Shown here: piece by piece, positions 9,820 to 19,491 of the stretch
Layout of the letters: each line of letters starts with the position of its first letter
Position numbering within the stretch: position 1 is the stretch's first letter
Origin: Leptospiraceae bacterium
Lineage (GTDB): Bacteria; Spirochaetota; Leptospiria; Leptospirales; Leptospiraceae
Reading direction: 5' to 3'
Assembly (NCBI GenBank): GCA_947458405.1
Contig: CANGZW010000019.1
Location: 1-42,173 of the forward strand
Length of the DNA stretch: 42,173 nt
Program-made: the position numbers and the translations under genes
Notes under the pieces: model-generated
What the model saw: the letters and a program-made list of their open reading frames with translations, nothing else
What the model was told of the DNA's origin: nothing
The model's database searches: none

Positions 9820-11220
9820 ATGTTATTTAATTCATTACACTTTTTGATATTTTTTCCTATTGTTTGGATAGCCTATCAGTATGCAGGAAAAAATAAAAGT
9901 CTTCTCTTGCTACTTGCCAGTTTTTACTTTTATATGGCATGGAATTATTATTTTATTCTTCTTTTATTATTTTCAATTGTAATAGACTACTATGCATCGA
10001 TTTCTATTTCAAAATTAGAACTTAATGATCCCAAACGTAAAGTCTATTTAATTTTATCTTTAGTTGTGAATTTAGGATTTTTAGCTTATTTTAAGTACAC
10101 CAACTTTTTGTTAGGTATATGGAATGATTTAAACTTATTCCCCTTCAAATTTTCGGAATATAGTATAATTTTACCTGTGGGTATCTCCTTTTATACATTT
10201 CAATCAATGAGTTATACTATAGATGTCTATAGAAATGTAATACCAGCTAGACAATCTTTTTTAGAGTTTTCACTCTATGTATCCTTTTTTCCTCAATTGG
10301 TGGCAGGCCCAATTGTGAGAGCAGGTACATTCTTTAGAGATTTAGAAAATAGATTGGATGTAGATCTAAATGTAATACGTATATCATTTGCTCAAATTTT
10401 ATTAGGCTTTACCAAGAAGATTGTTTTTGCAGATAATTTAGCTATCTGTGTAGACCAATCTTTTGCAAATCCCTCTCTCTTGGGGGGCATAGATACATGG
10501 ATAGCAGTCATGGCATTCATGTGGCAAATTTATTTTGATTTCTCTGGATATACTGATATCGCTATGGGTGTCGCAAGATTATTTGGCTTTCAATTTGATT
10601 CAAATTTTTATTTTCCATTTAATGTCACAAGTATTAGTGAGCACTGGTCACGATGGCATATTTCGTTTACTTCATGGATTCGTGATTATATTTATATTCC
10701 ATTGGGTGGTTCAAGAGGTTCGGAATGGATGATATGTAGGAATATATTTATAACTTTTCTTTTTGGAGGAGTATGGCATGGAGCGGCGTATCACTATGTT
10801 GCTTGGGGTATTTGGCATTCTTTCATGTTAATTACGGAAAGGCAATATGCGCGAACTAAAATCAGGGAAATATTGAATACTAAAGGGGGTTTTTTATATT
10901 CTCTTAGTTGCGGGATATTTACTATTTTTTGTATAGGCTTGGGATTACCATTATTTAGGGCTGATTCATTACCCTCGGCTTACATAATGTTAAATAAAAT
11001 GCTTAGTTTTCAATTATTATTTTCTGATCCTATTAAAAATTACGGGTATTTAAAATTAGTTGTGTTACTCTTTATAACTGGACAAATATTTGAAAAATAT
11101 AAAATGAAAAAAATGATGGAAAATAATAGGAGTTTTACTATTTTTATTTTGGTAAACTTTATACTATTATTATGTTTTAGTGTAAGTGAAGCAAAAAACT
11201 TTATCTATTTTGCATTTTAG
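9820..11220 (+). CDS. MBOAT-family O-acyltransferase (AlgI/DltB-like)
   Basis: A 466-residue polytopic membrane protein of the membrane-bound O-acyltransferase family. It opens with LFNSLHFLIFFPIVWIAY, the usual AlgI-type N-terminus, and carries FFPQLVAGPIVRA, the stretch DFSGYTDIAMGVARLFG, SEHWSRWHISFTSWIRDYIYIPLGG and FLFGGVWHGAAYHYVAWG, which holds the conserved catalytic His. Length is typical. These enzymes pass an acyl group (usually acetyl) through the membrane to a surface glycan via an SGNH partner, here most likely the gene just upstream. The polymer is unknown; the flippase earlier in the operon suggests a lipid-linked glycan. Intact and confidently assigned to family. Confidence 0.93.
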   Translation: MLFNSLHFLIFFPIVWIAYQYAGKNKSLLLLLASFYFYMAWNYYFILLLLFSIVIDYYASISISKLELNDPKRKVYLILSLVVNLGFLAYFKYTNFLLGIWNDLNLFPFKFSEYSIILPVGISFYTFQSMSYTIDVYRNVIPARQSFLEFSLYVSFFPQLVAGPIVRAGTFFRDLENRLDVDLNVIRISFAQILLGFTKKIVFADNLAICVDQSFANPSLLGGIDTWIAVMAFMWQIYFDFSGYTDIAMGVARLFGFQFDSNFYFPFNVTSISEHWSRWHISFTSWIRDYIYIPLGGSRGSEWMICRNIFITFLFGGVWHGAAYHYVAWGIWHSFMLITERQYARTKIREILNTKGGFLYSLSCGIFTIFCIGLGLPLFRADSLPSAYIMLNKMLSFQLLFSDPIKNYGYLKLVVLLFITGQIFEKYKMKKMMENNRSFTIFILVNFILLLCFSVSEAKNFIYFAF

Positions 11221-11229
11221 GATGAACGA

Positions 11230-12042
11230 ATGAACCACTCAACAATATTTAAATATAATACCTCCAATCCACAAAATGGAATAATTGAATTGGATCTGAC
11301 GAATAAAGAACTATTCATTTATGAGAATGCACTAACTAGGGAATCGAATGAAAATCCCGATAGAAGGGTATCTTTTTCGGAAGTACTTACAAATAGTTTA
11401 CTATTAGATGAAATAAAAGTTAGAATTGATATAATTAATTTTCAAGAATTAGTATTCATGATTGAAAATACTTTTCATAGTTCAGAGAAAATAGAAGGAA
11501 CAAAATTATTTTCTTTTCAGGCAGGTAAAAAATATCCACTTCCAAATCTTAGAATATTAATAGGTATAGGTATTAGTATATTATTGATATCATTATATAT
11601 ATCTTATATATATATACTTCCTCTTATTATGGAAGGTAGTGTTAGTATTAGTCAAAAAAATGGTGTAGTGATTGCTACAATGGGAAATATTCGTCCAATT
11701 ATGCCTATCCTACTTTTTTGTTCTATAACCTTATTGATAGGATTATACTTAATAATTATTAATTATAAAAAAATTCCCCAGAAAGGTGATTACTATCTAG
11801 GTACTGAGTTAGGTTTATATATTATAAAAGAAAAAAATATTTTTTTCTATAATTGGAAGAGCTTTAATGGTATTTATAGAATATTTAATAATTATAATAC
11901 ATTAATATTGGAAAATGTTGACCCGAAATTATCAAGCGAAGAAACATCAAATCCAAATTTAATTCAGGAAATTATGATTATTGAAATTCCAAACTTTGAA
12001 TCCAATTGGAAAATTATTAAAAGAAATATTATACCTGAATAA
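11230..12042 (+). CDS. Two-TM protein of unknown function
   Basis: Not recognised. A 270-residue protein with a soluble N-terminal part (about 1-110), two membrane helices (about 113-138 and 157-176) and a C-terminal cytosolic-type domain beginning PQKGDYYLGTELGLYIIKEKNIFFYNWKSF, which resembles small membrane-attached beta domains of the PH type, though I cannot make a firm match. It begins 9 bp after the MBOAT stop and is the last gene of the operon, so an accessory role in surface acylation is possible but only inferred from position. Composition (very rich in Ile, Asn, Lys) matches its neighbours, with no sign of recent transfer. Confidence 0.75.
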   Translation: MNHSTIFKYNTSNPQNGIIELDLTNKELFIYENALTRESNENPDRRVSFSEVLTNSLLLDEIKVRIDIINFQELVFMIENTFHSSEKIEGTKLFSFQAGKKYPLPNLRILIGIGISILLISLYISYIYILPLIMEGSVSISQKNGVVIATMGNIRPIMPILLFCSITLLIGLYLIIINYKKIPQKGDYYLGTELGLYIIKEKNIFFYNWKSFNGIYRIFNNYNTLILENVDPKLSSEETSNPNLIQEIMIIEIPNFESNWKIIKRNIIPE

Positions 12043-12044
12043 AA

Positions 12045-12340
12045 ATACTTATTCATAAATTATTTGCTATTTTATTTTTATTATTAGCATATAGAAGTTA
12101 TGGTTAGAATAGAAAAAGCAAATTTCATTTTACATAATCAATCAAATATTTTTATAGTTGATGATCATCAATTCACATACAGATGAATTTAAAGATTTTC
12201 CAAGTATTCTAGAGCAAATAAATAATGGTTATAGTTGTAATTCTCCATCCATAAAACAGTATGAAAATCCGACTAATAACGAACTTTCAGATAAAGAAAT
12301 ATCTATTTTAGATAATTTTTATTTTATAATCAGCTTTTGT
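12045..12340 (+). pseudogene. Possible decayed secreted-protein gene
   Basis: Protein-like reading jumps through three frames. Codons from 12045 give a signal-peptide-like stretch (ILIHKLFAILFLLLAYRSYG, TAG at 12105) but start with ATA; the next frame from 12103 reads RIEKANFILHNQSNIFIVDDHQF, stop near 12185; the third, open from about 12158, reads HTDEFKDFPSILEQINNGYS and on to about 12340, where it runs into the antisense 3' end of selD. The residue mix (Asp, Glu, Pro, Ser, Gly, Cys) is unlike random AT-rich DNA. I read this as a small exported-protein gene broken by two frameshifts; the family is unknown. It could still be ordinary intergenic sequence. Confidence 0.3.
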
Positions 12341-14581
12341 TATTTCACCAATAATTGAAGCAATATAGCCATTCTTTTTTAAATTCGTAATACAAATATC
12401 TGCATTTTCAGAAGGAATGAACCCCAAAAGTCCACCAGATGTTTGAGGATCAAATAGTATATCTAAATTTAAATTTACTTTTATTTTATCTAATAAAATA
12501 TTATGATAAAATGAACTCCAATTTTCATCAAAGAGAGAGCTTTTTATGAGTGGAAAGTCTTTTTGAATATTGTTAACCCCTTCAATCAATGGAATGTTAT
12601 TTAAATTTAGTATTGCAGAAAGGTTTGTTTTTTGTAATGCCTTAGCTAAATGGCCAATTAATCCAAATCCAGAAATGTCCGTTATTGCCCTGACTCTATT
12701 TTCCTTCATAATTTCCATTGCCCTTCTATTTGATTGTAACATATAAAAAATTGCGGAGTCAATCCACTTGGACTTTGCTTTATTTCGCATATCACATGCA
12801 AATATCAATCCTGTTCCTAAAGGTTTAGTTAAAATGAGTATATCTCCTTTTTTTATTGTATCCTTACGTAACTCTAAACCAGAGTCTACTAATCCGGTAC
12901 AACTGAGTCCAATTATAGTTTCAAGACCTTCATTTGTATGACCTCCAATTAATTTACAATTTTCCATATCTAAAACTGAAATAAGTCCCGCCATGTGTTG
13001 AAAAATTTCTTCTTCAGTTTCTCTTTCGTTCATCCGTGGAATTGTAATTAATGCCATCGCACTATCAGGTAAGGCTCCCAGTGAATAAATATCATTCAAG
13101 CAATGATTGGCTGTTATTTTTCCAGATATAAAATTATCTTTTAAGATTGGTTTAAAAAAATCTATGGTATTGACAGTATATTTTCCAAGTGGTAACGAAA
13201 GAACTGCAGAGTCGTCCCCATCATTTAAACCCACTATAATTTTACTAGAATTATTAGAAGTGATATTATCTTGTAAAATCCTGGAAATTCTATCTATGAA
13301 TTTATCTTCTTTTACTTCTTTTTTTTCTGAGTATAACTTTACTCGAGTGAGGGCATTATGTAGTACGTTTTCTCCAATCTTTGAGCCACAACCCATACAC
13401 CTCAAAGTACTATCTTTCTTTTCAAACATTCCACTATTCTTATTCATATTATAAGGAAGATTTTTAAATGAATTCATAAAATTTTTATCTATATAGTCTT
13501 TGATCTTCCATAAAAATTTTGATGGACCCATAGATAGAAAATTTCTTTTTGCTATAGCTCTATTATCTCCTGTAGATAACAAAGACAGAAAATATTTTTG
13601 AGGAATATAGTGTTTCAATTTCTGATTATGAGTCAATGCAAGTAAATTTGAAAATAGGAAAGAACCCTGTCTAACAGCATAAACTCCTGATTTTTCAAGA
13701 TTATAATTTTCAATATTCGCAATATCACCTGTAGCGAAAATTTCAGGATTTGAAATTGATTGTAAAAATGTATTGACTAAGATAAAACCATTCTTATCTT
13801 TTTTTAGTTTTACATTGGAAATCCATTTGGGTGGAGACGCTTGAGTAGTAAAAACAATAAAATTAGATTCATAGGAATTTCCCGATTCACATTGTATAAT
13901 TGATACATTCAAATTCTCAGGCTTCTCTTTTATATTTGAAACTTTCTCATTTAATATTACTTGAATATTTTTACTTTCGAGAGTTCTTAGAATTTTATTT
14001 CTAACTGATTTAGAGTAGGATTCAACAATCTTCTCACCTTTATGAATAATAGTAATTTCAACATCTTCTTTTGCTTTATTAAATTTATTTCGAAGGGAGA
14101 GTGCTATTTCAATTCCTCCCGCACCACCCCCAATAATACAAATTTTAGGATTAATAAACTTATGAATAGATTCACTAAAGGATTTTAATTTTTGGGTAAA
14201 TTCTGTAATAGGTTTTATGGGCGCAATATTTTTTGAAATAGCAATATTTTGAATATCAGGTGTAATACCAATATCAATTGATAAATAATCATAATATATT
14301 GGAGGAGTAGATTTACAGACTACATATTTATTCTCAATATCTATATTAAATACAAAATCTTTTATAAATTTACTACCCGAAAAGTTACACAAATGGCGTA
14401 GGTCAATATGACATTCTTCCTCGGTATAATCTCCCGAAATAAAACCTGGTATCATGCCAGAGTAAGGCGTGAGAGATTCTTTTGATATAAGTGTGATATT
14501 TAAATCCGAAATAGGATCCATCCCAAATTTTTTAAGAAATATTGAATGGGAATGCCCCCCTCCTATTAAAACTATATTCAT
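12308..14581 (-). CDS. selD: FAD-dependent oxidoreductase-selenophosphate synthase fusion
   Basis: Residues 1 to about 380 are a NDH-2-like pyridine nucleotide-disulfide oxidoreductase: FAD-binding IGGGHSHS at the very start (supporting this ATG), a second dinucleotide fold at ICIIGGGAGGIEIALSLR, and FATGDIANI. Residues from about 390 are SelD, which makes selenophosphate from selenide and ATP for selenocysteine and 2-selenouridine synthesis. The SelD active-site segment reads CMGCGSK, with Cys398 at the catalytic Cys/Sec position and Lys401; DGDDSAV, TIDFFKPI and ANHCLNDIYSLGA are the metal/ATP motifs. The fusion is a known architecture (TIGR03169 N-terminal to SelD). It is monocistronic here, convergent with the surface operon, and none of selA, selB, selC or selU is in the window, so its selenium end product is unresolved. 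Confidence 0.93.
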   Translation of the reverse strand: MNIVLIGGGHSHSIFLKKFGMDPISDLNITLISKESLTPYSGMIPGFISGDYTEEECHIDLRHLCNFSGSKFIKDFVFNIDIENKYVVCKSTPPIYYDYLSIDIGITPDIQNIAISKNIAPIKPITEFTQKLKSFSESIHKFINPKICIIGGGAGGIEIALSLRNKFNKAKEDVEITIIHKGEKIVESYSKSVRNKILRTLESKNIQVILNEKVSNIKEKPENLNVSIIQCESGNSYESNFIVFTTQASPPKWISNVKLKKDKNGFILVNTFLQSISNPEIFATGDIANIENYNLEKSGVYAVRQGSFLFSNLLALTHNQKLKHYIPQKYFLSLLSTGDNRAIAKRNFLSMGPSKFLWKIKDYIDKNFMNSFKNLPYNMNKNSGMFEKKDSTLRCMGCGSKIGENVLHNALTRVKLYSEKKEVKEDKFIDRISRILQDNITSNNSSKIIVGLNDGDDSAVLSLPLGKYTVNTIDFFKPILKDNFISGKITANHCLNDIYSLGALPDSAMALITIPRMNERETEEEIFQHMAGLISVLDMENCKLIGGHTNEGLETIIGLSCTGLVDSGLELRKDTIKKGDILILTKPLGTGLIFACDMRNKAKSKWIDSAIFYMLQSNRRAMEIMKENRVRAITDISGFGLIGHLAKALQKTNLSAILNLNNIPLIEGVNNIQKDFPLIKSSLFDENWSSFYHNILLDKIKVNLNLDILFDPQTSGGLLGFIPSENADICITNLKKNGYIASIIGEITKADYKIKII

Positions 14582-14829
14582 ATCTTATAGACTTATACGG
14601 AATAATACTTTTTATTCTGCAACTAATATTTGATTTTGAAATATTCTTTTTTTTATGATTTTATTTTTGAATTTTAAAAAAATTATATACAATTTAAAGA
14701 ATTATATTATTCTTATACGGGTAAATTCTCCTCAGATTCAAAATGGGAAGTTTTCATCTTTTTAAATTCTTTATATGGCAATTTGTAATCATTTATGATA
14801 GTATAATAAATTATAAAAGTGAATAATTA

Positions 14830-17667
14830 ATGGCAAATATTTTTAAATATATAATCGTAATCATTTTTATTTTATTTGTAAACTCCTGTAAATACAACGG
14901 TAAGGCTCCTCCTATTGCTATCAATGGTGAAATCGATTTAAAATATTGGAATATGGAAACTGATGGAATAATTCCTTTGAACGGAGATTGGAATTTTTAT
15001 TGGAATCGGTTTGTGTCTTATAATGATTTAATAGGGGAAGAAACTCCCAAGATTTCAGGGCTCATCCAAGTTCCCAAAGATTGGAATAATTTTGAGGTGG
15101 ATAATCATAAAATCAATAACTATGGTTATGGAACCTACTCATTGAAAGTTAAAAATAGTACATCCAAAGATATCTACCTTCAAATTTCTACAATTGGAAC
15201 AGCATATAAATTATATGTAAATGAAATTTTAGTAACTAGTATTGGTAATACAGGAAAAGACTTTGAAACACACAAACCAAAGTTTAAATTGTTTGTCCTC
15301 AAATTACCCGAAACAAAAGAGGAGTTTATAATTACCTTACAGGTATCTAATTTTTCTTTTGAATGGGGAGGTATTTATGAACCCATAAAGATAGGAAATT
15401 TCGAAAATATCAATTCCGATAAATCAAATGTTTCTATGGCAGAATCTTTTTTATGCGGAGTCTTATTTATAATGGGATTATATCATTTAGGTATATACCT
15501 ACATAGAAGAAAAAATAAGACAGCTCTTTATTTTGGATTGCTTTGTTTTGATGCCCTATTCCGTACCCTATCTGTGGGTCAGCATTTACTTATAAATTTA
15601 ATCCCTGATATACAATGGCATATAATGTTAAAAATAGAATTTGCTACTATGATATTTGCAATCTATTTTGTGTATATGTATATATATTCAATATATTATA
15701 AACATGGATTTAATTCAATAAATTCAATATTTATATTCCTTATTGTTATATTTTTATTATTTATCTTTCTCAATGAGCCATTGATTTTTTCTAAGCACTT
15801 AAGATTTATACAATTATTCTTAATAATTTCTATGATATATATAATATCTATTTTATTCAGAGCGTTTTACAATAAAGAAGAGTTTGCAGTACATATTCTT
15901 TTAGTATATATTTCTTTTTTTATTATAATAATATTTGATATTATTAAATCTAATTTAAATTTAATTTTTCCTCACTTGTCTTCATGGGGAATTATCTTTT
16001 TTATCTTAGCTCAATCCTATATTTTAAGTGTTCGTTCTTCAAGGGCATTTGATAAAATAAGGGAGCTTTCCATAGATTTAGAAAAGAGGAGTGAAGAATT
16101 AGAAATATCATACCAAAATATTAGTGATCTGAATACCTTATTAAATTCCTTGAATGAATCTCCAGATTTAGAGATAATCATGAGTAAAGTTATGAAATAT
16201 ATGGAAGAGCGTTATAATATGAATTACTTTCTCTTGGGGGTATTGAGAGAAGATGGTACTACAGCAAAAATCGAGCTTGCCAAACTCCCAGAGTATATTA
16301 CAAATGAAGATAAAGAAATTCTCTTTAAACAAACTCCCGTGATAAAAAAAGGAAAGGGTACACATTCCTATTCATTTCGATCGAGAGAGCCTCTTTTTAT
16401 AAATAAATTACAATTAAAGGATGCTCCAGATTCAGAAAAAACTATCTTTAAAATCATTGATCCCAAATCAATTATTATCATCCCTCTAACAATGCAAAAT
16501 CAAATCGTGGGATTTTTAGATTTCTGGAGAGATACAAACTTTACACTGAGTGGTCAGGAATTAACGAGACTTTCTATTTTGGGAGAGCAATTATCCGGAA
16601 TAATTTATAGTTCTAATTTGTTTAAAAACATCGAAGAAGAAAAAAATAAAGCCAAAAAAGCATATTTCGAATTAGAAGCCTCTCAAAAACAACTTGTGCA
16701 GTCAGATAGAATGATTACTTTGGGCACTCTTGTCGCTGGTGTTGCTCATGAAATCAATTCTCCCCTGGGAGCAATCAAAGCAACTTCAGAAAATATTTTA
16801 GAAGACATCAATGGTCTTGTTAATAAATTTCCAGAAGCCTTTCCAAAGATGGAAATGAGTGATTGGGCTTTAGTATTTGAGTTAACAGAAAAATCCAAGA
16901 ATTTGGGTAAGAATTATTCAACAAAAGAAAGTCGGGCGATACGTAAGACTATATCTACTAATTTAGTAGATTGGGGCGTAAAAGAAGCAGATCTATATTC
17001 AGAAAAAATATTCGATTTGGGTCTACAAGATTATTTAGAATATTTAAAACCTCATTTAAATTCAATATCCTTCAGTGATGTACTACAAACTGTCAGTATT
17101 ATCAATGGTATAAGAAAGAAAGCGGGTGTGATAGATACTTCTGCAAGTCGTGTATCTAAGATAGTAAAGTCTTTAAAATCTTTTATGCATTTTGATGATA
17201 AAGATGAAATGATTTTATCAGATCTAAGTGACGGATTAGAGACGGTTCTAACTATTTTACATAATCAGATTAAACAGGGAATAGACGTGATACGAAATTA
17301 TGAAAATATTCCCTCTATCTATTGTTATCCTGATGAGCTCAATCAGATATGGACAAACTTGATACACAATTCAATCCAGGCTATGAATGGAAAAGGAATC
17401 ATCATTTTAGAACTAAAGCAAATCGAATCTCAGGATGGAAACCATATTCAAGTCTCAGTAGAGGACAATGGACCCGGTATTCCTCCTGAAATACAGAAAA
17501 AGATTTTTGAACCCTTTTTTACAACCAAACCCGCTGGAGAAGGCTCAGGACTCGGACTTCATATCATTGGAAAAATATTAGAGAAGCACAATGGAAAAAT
17601 TTCATTGGAGAGTGAGGTGGGTCGTACTAAGTTTTCTATATTGATACCCGCAAAATTGGAGATATAA
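14830..17667 (+). CDS. 7TMR-DISM sensor histidine kinase with GAF domain
   Basis: A 945-residue membrane sensor. Residues 1-20 form a signal peptide ending FVNSC, a plausible spirochaete lipobox (Cys20). A jelly-roll extracellular domain of the 7TMR-DISM type (about 35-195, starting [15 protein letters not shown]) is followed by seven hydrophobic helices (about 200-400), a coiled coil, a GAF domain (about 435-590), the H-box [14 protein letters not shown] (His640) and an ATPase domain with the N-box ([10 protein letters not shown]), G1 (VEDNGPGIP), F (FEPFFTTKP) and G2 (GSGLGL). Between H-box and ATPase lies an unusually long insert (about 660-790) seen in some spirochaete and proteobacterial kinases. 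The next gene, 93 bp on, is a response regulator, probably its partner. A possible -10 TATAAT is at 14802-14807, without a clear -35. Confidence 0.92.
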   Translation: MANIFKYIIVIIFILFVNSCKYNGKAPPIAINGEIDLKYWNMETDGIIPLNGDWNFYWNRFVSYNDLIGEETPKISGLIQVPKDWNNFEVDNHKINNYGYGTYSLKVKNSTSKDIYLQISTIGTAYKLYVNEILVTSIGNTGKDFETHKPKFKLFVLKLPETKEEFIITLQVSNFSFEWGGIYEPIKIGNFENINSDKSNVSMAESFLCGVLFIMGLYHLGIYLHRRKNKTALYFGLLCFDALFRTLSVGQHLLINLIPDIQWHIMLKIEFATMIFAIYFVYMYIYSIYYKHGFNSINSIFIFLIVIFLLFIFLNEPLIFSKHLRFIQLFLIISMIYIISILFRAFYNKEEFAVHILLVYISFFIIIIFDIIKSNLNLIFPHLSSWGIIFFILAQSYILSVRSSRAFDKIRELSIDLEKRSEELEISYQNISDLNTLLNSLNESPDLEIIMSKVMKYMEERYNMNYFLLGVLREDGTTAKIELAKLPEYITNEDKEILFKQTPVIKKGKGTHSYSFRSREPLFINKLQLKDAPDSEKTIFKIIDPKSIIIIPLTMQNQIVGFLDFWRDTNFTLSGQELTRLSILGEQLSGIIYSSNLFKNIEEEKNKAKKAYFELEASQKQLVQSDRMITLGTLVAGVAHEINSPLGAIKATSENILEDINGLVNKFPEAFPKMEMSDWALVFELTEKSKNLGKNYSTKESRAIRKTISTNLVDWGVKEADLYSEKIFDLGLQDYLEYLKPHLNSISFSDVLQTVSIINGIRKKAGVIDTSASRVSKIVKSLKSFMHFDDKDEMILSDLSDGLETVLTILHNQIKQGIDVIRNYENIPSIYCYPDELNQIWTNLIHNSIQAMNGKGIIILELKQIESQDGNHIQVSVEDNGPGIPPEIQKKIFEPFFTTKPAGEGSGLGLHIIGKILEKHNGKISLESEVGRTKFSILIPAKLEI

Positions 17668-17740
17668 GAGTTGGTGATTTATTTATTTTATACTCTTCAA
17701 ACTTTTAAACTAAGATTGACTTATTCTTTAAAACTTTTAA

Positions 17741-17753
17741 AAAGGTAGGTAGG
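17741..17753 (+). promoter_or_regulatory. Ribosome binding site fixing a TTG start
   Basis: AAAGGTAGGTAGG ends 7 nt before the TTG at 17761 but 22 nt before the next in-frame ATG at 17776. The spacing supports TTG initiation for the response regulator. Confidence 0.6.
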
Positions 17754-17760
17754 CTTCTCA

Positions 17761-19491
17761 TTGAGCGAAAAAAAAATGGACAATCTTGAATTTGATTTGG
17801 GTGAATTGCGTAACCAAACGGAATCCGCTCGAGTACTCTATGTGGAAGATGACCCTATTTCGGCTCATATTATGCAAAAGGTTTTAAGTGAGCTATTTAA
17901 AGAAGTTCTTTTCTATACTAATGGCAGAGAAGGACTAGATTCCTACAAAAATTTCAAAGAAAAAATAGATTTAATCATCACTGACATTGCTATGCCTCAG
18001 ATGAATGGCTTAGAGATGGTTAGCGAAATTAAAAAAATTCATCCCGATGTTCCAGTTGTGATTATGTCCGCCCACAATGACACAGATTTTTTCTTAAAAG
18101 CCATTGATCTAGGGGTTGAATTTTTTTTAGTCAAGCCCCTTGATATCAGTCAGGTTCGAGTGGTGCTATTTAAGGTGATGGATAAAATAAGACTCCGTCA
18201 TGAACTCCGAAAAATTCGAGAAATTTATACCGATCAGCTTACAGGGCTTCAAACCCGTGCCAAGTTTATAATGGATCTAACAGAGAAAAATTCAGGATCA
18301 CTTTTTCAGTTAAATATACATTCCTTTCATAATTTGAATAATTTTTATGGGCATGAGTTTGGTGATAAAGTTTTGACAACTTTAGCGAATTCGTTTTTAA
18401 AGCATTCTGAGGGATCGGAATGGGTGCCCTATTATTTTGGATCCGATCAATTTGGAATTTATAATCCAGCCCATCTTCCCACTCAGGAACTAAAGACTTA
18501 CGTAAAAAAAACGGTAACCATGCTTCAAACCTTACCCCTATTCATTGATGGGGTTGAAATTTATATTTCTGTATATAGTGGTATAGCCACTGTTGGGTTA
18601 GAAAAAACTACATCCGATGATTTGATCAACCATGCAACTTTAGCTCAAATGGAAGCCAAAAAAAGGCGTTTGTCTTCTTTTATTTTTGAAAGAAATTTAT
18701 TTGAAGAAGATATAGGTCTTAAAAATATATTTTGGATAAAAAGAATCAATGAGGCTATTTTAAATGATTTAGTTGTATTGTATTACCAACCATTGTATGA
18801 CATAAAAAATGATACAATAGATAAATTTGAGACCCTTATGAGAATGAAAACACCTCAAGGTGATATAATATCTCCTGATAGGTTTTTACCAGTAGCAAAA
18901 AAAACATCACTCTATAGTAAGTTAACTGTAATACTTCTTAATAAAATTTTTGATAAATTAAAAGAAGAAAAATATAATTTTTCAATTAATTTATCATTCT
19001 TAGATATTTCAAATAAAGATACCACAGAATACTTATTAGCTCTCATGAAGGAACATCCCGAAGAAAGCAAAAGATTAATTATTGAAATCACTGAGTCGGA
19101 GGGTATATTAAATTATCGAGAAGTAGTAGAATTCATGATAGAATCTAGAAAATTTGGGGTAAGATTTGCAATTGATGACTTTGGATCAGGATACTCAAAC
19201 TTTACCTATCTAATGGATTTGAATGTAGATTACATAAAGATAGATGGAAGTATAATTAGTTCCATTTTAAAAAATGATAAAGTTCATTATATTACTAAAA
19301 TGATTACTGAGTTTTGTAAGTATTGCGGATTAAAAACTGTTGCTGAATATGTTAGTAATCGGCAAATTTATGAAAGGCTAGTTGATTTAGAAATTGACTA
19401 TGCTCAAGGGTATTATATTGGAAAGCCTTCCGAAAATCTCATTACCATTCCCGAGTTTAAAATTCCTCCCGGTATAGATTCCGAACATTAA
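17761..19491 (+). CDS. Response regulator REC-GGDEF(degenerate)-EAL
   Basis: A 576-residue c-di-GMP regulator starting at TTG. The receiver (about 20-145) has VLYVEDDP, the phosphoacceptor Asp75 in LIITDIAMP and the Lys of LVKPLD. The diguanylate cyclase-like domain (about 155-310) has FGSDQF where GGDEF should be, so synthesis is unlikely; it may bind GTP or only transmit signal. The EAL domain (about 325-560) keeps the main phosphodiesterase residues: Glu of FETLMR, Asn of INLSFLD, Glu of IEITES, IDDFGSGYS, IKIDGS and QGYYIGKP; the AEGVE motif is AEYVS, losing the second Glu. Net prediction: c-di-GMP hydrolysis under control of phosphorylation, probably by the kinase just upstream. The gene ends convergently with the next one, sharing a TTAA that supplies both stop codons. 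Confidence 0.92.
   Translation: MSEKKMDNLEFDLGELRNQTESARVLYVEDDPISAHIMQKVLSELFKEVLFYTNGREGLDSYKNFKEKIDLIITDIAMPQMNGLEMVSEIKKIHPDVPVVIMSAHNDTDFFLKAIDLGVEFFLVKPLDISQVRVVLFKVMDKIRLRHELRKIREIYTDQLTGLQTRAKFIMDLTEKNSGSLFQLNIHSFHNLNNFYGHEFGDKVLTTLANSFLKHSEGSEWVPYYFGSDQFGIYNPAHLPTQELKTYVKKTVTMLQTLPLFIDGVEIYISVYSGIATVGLEKTTSDDLINHATLAQMEAKKRRLSSFIFERNLFEEDIGLKNIFWIKRINEAILNDLVVLYYQPLYDIKNDTIDKFETLMRMKTPQGDIISPDRFLPVAKKTSLYSKLTVILLNKIFDKLKEEKYNFSINLSFLDISNKDTTEYLLALMKEHPEESKRLIIEITESEGILNYREVVEFMIESRKFGVRFAIDDFGSGYSNFTYLMDLNVDYIKIDGSIISSILKNDKVHYITKMITEFCKYCGLKTVAEYVSNRQIYERLVDLEIDYAQGYYIGKPSENLITIPEFKIPPGIDSEH

Noticed and set aside
13107-13454. 115-codon + strand frame inside selD
   Set aside because: Complement of conserved SelD motifs, including the active-site Cys segment.
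14592-14720. CTTATACGG occurring twice, exactly 120 bp apart, between selD and the kinase gene
   Set aside because: A 9-bp match in a 248-bp AT-rich gap with no further symmetry; likely chance.
17668-17760. Possible hairpin (AAGAGT/ACTCTT) after the histidine kinase
   Set aside because: Six-bp stem with a 22-nt loop is too weak for a terminator, and co-transcription with the regulator is plausible.
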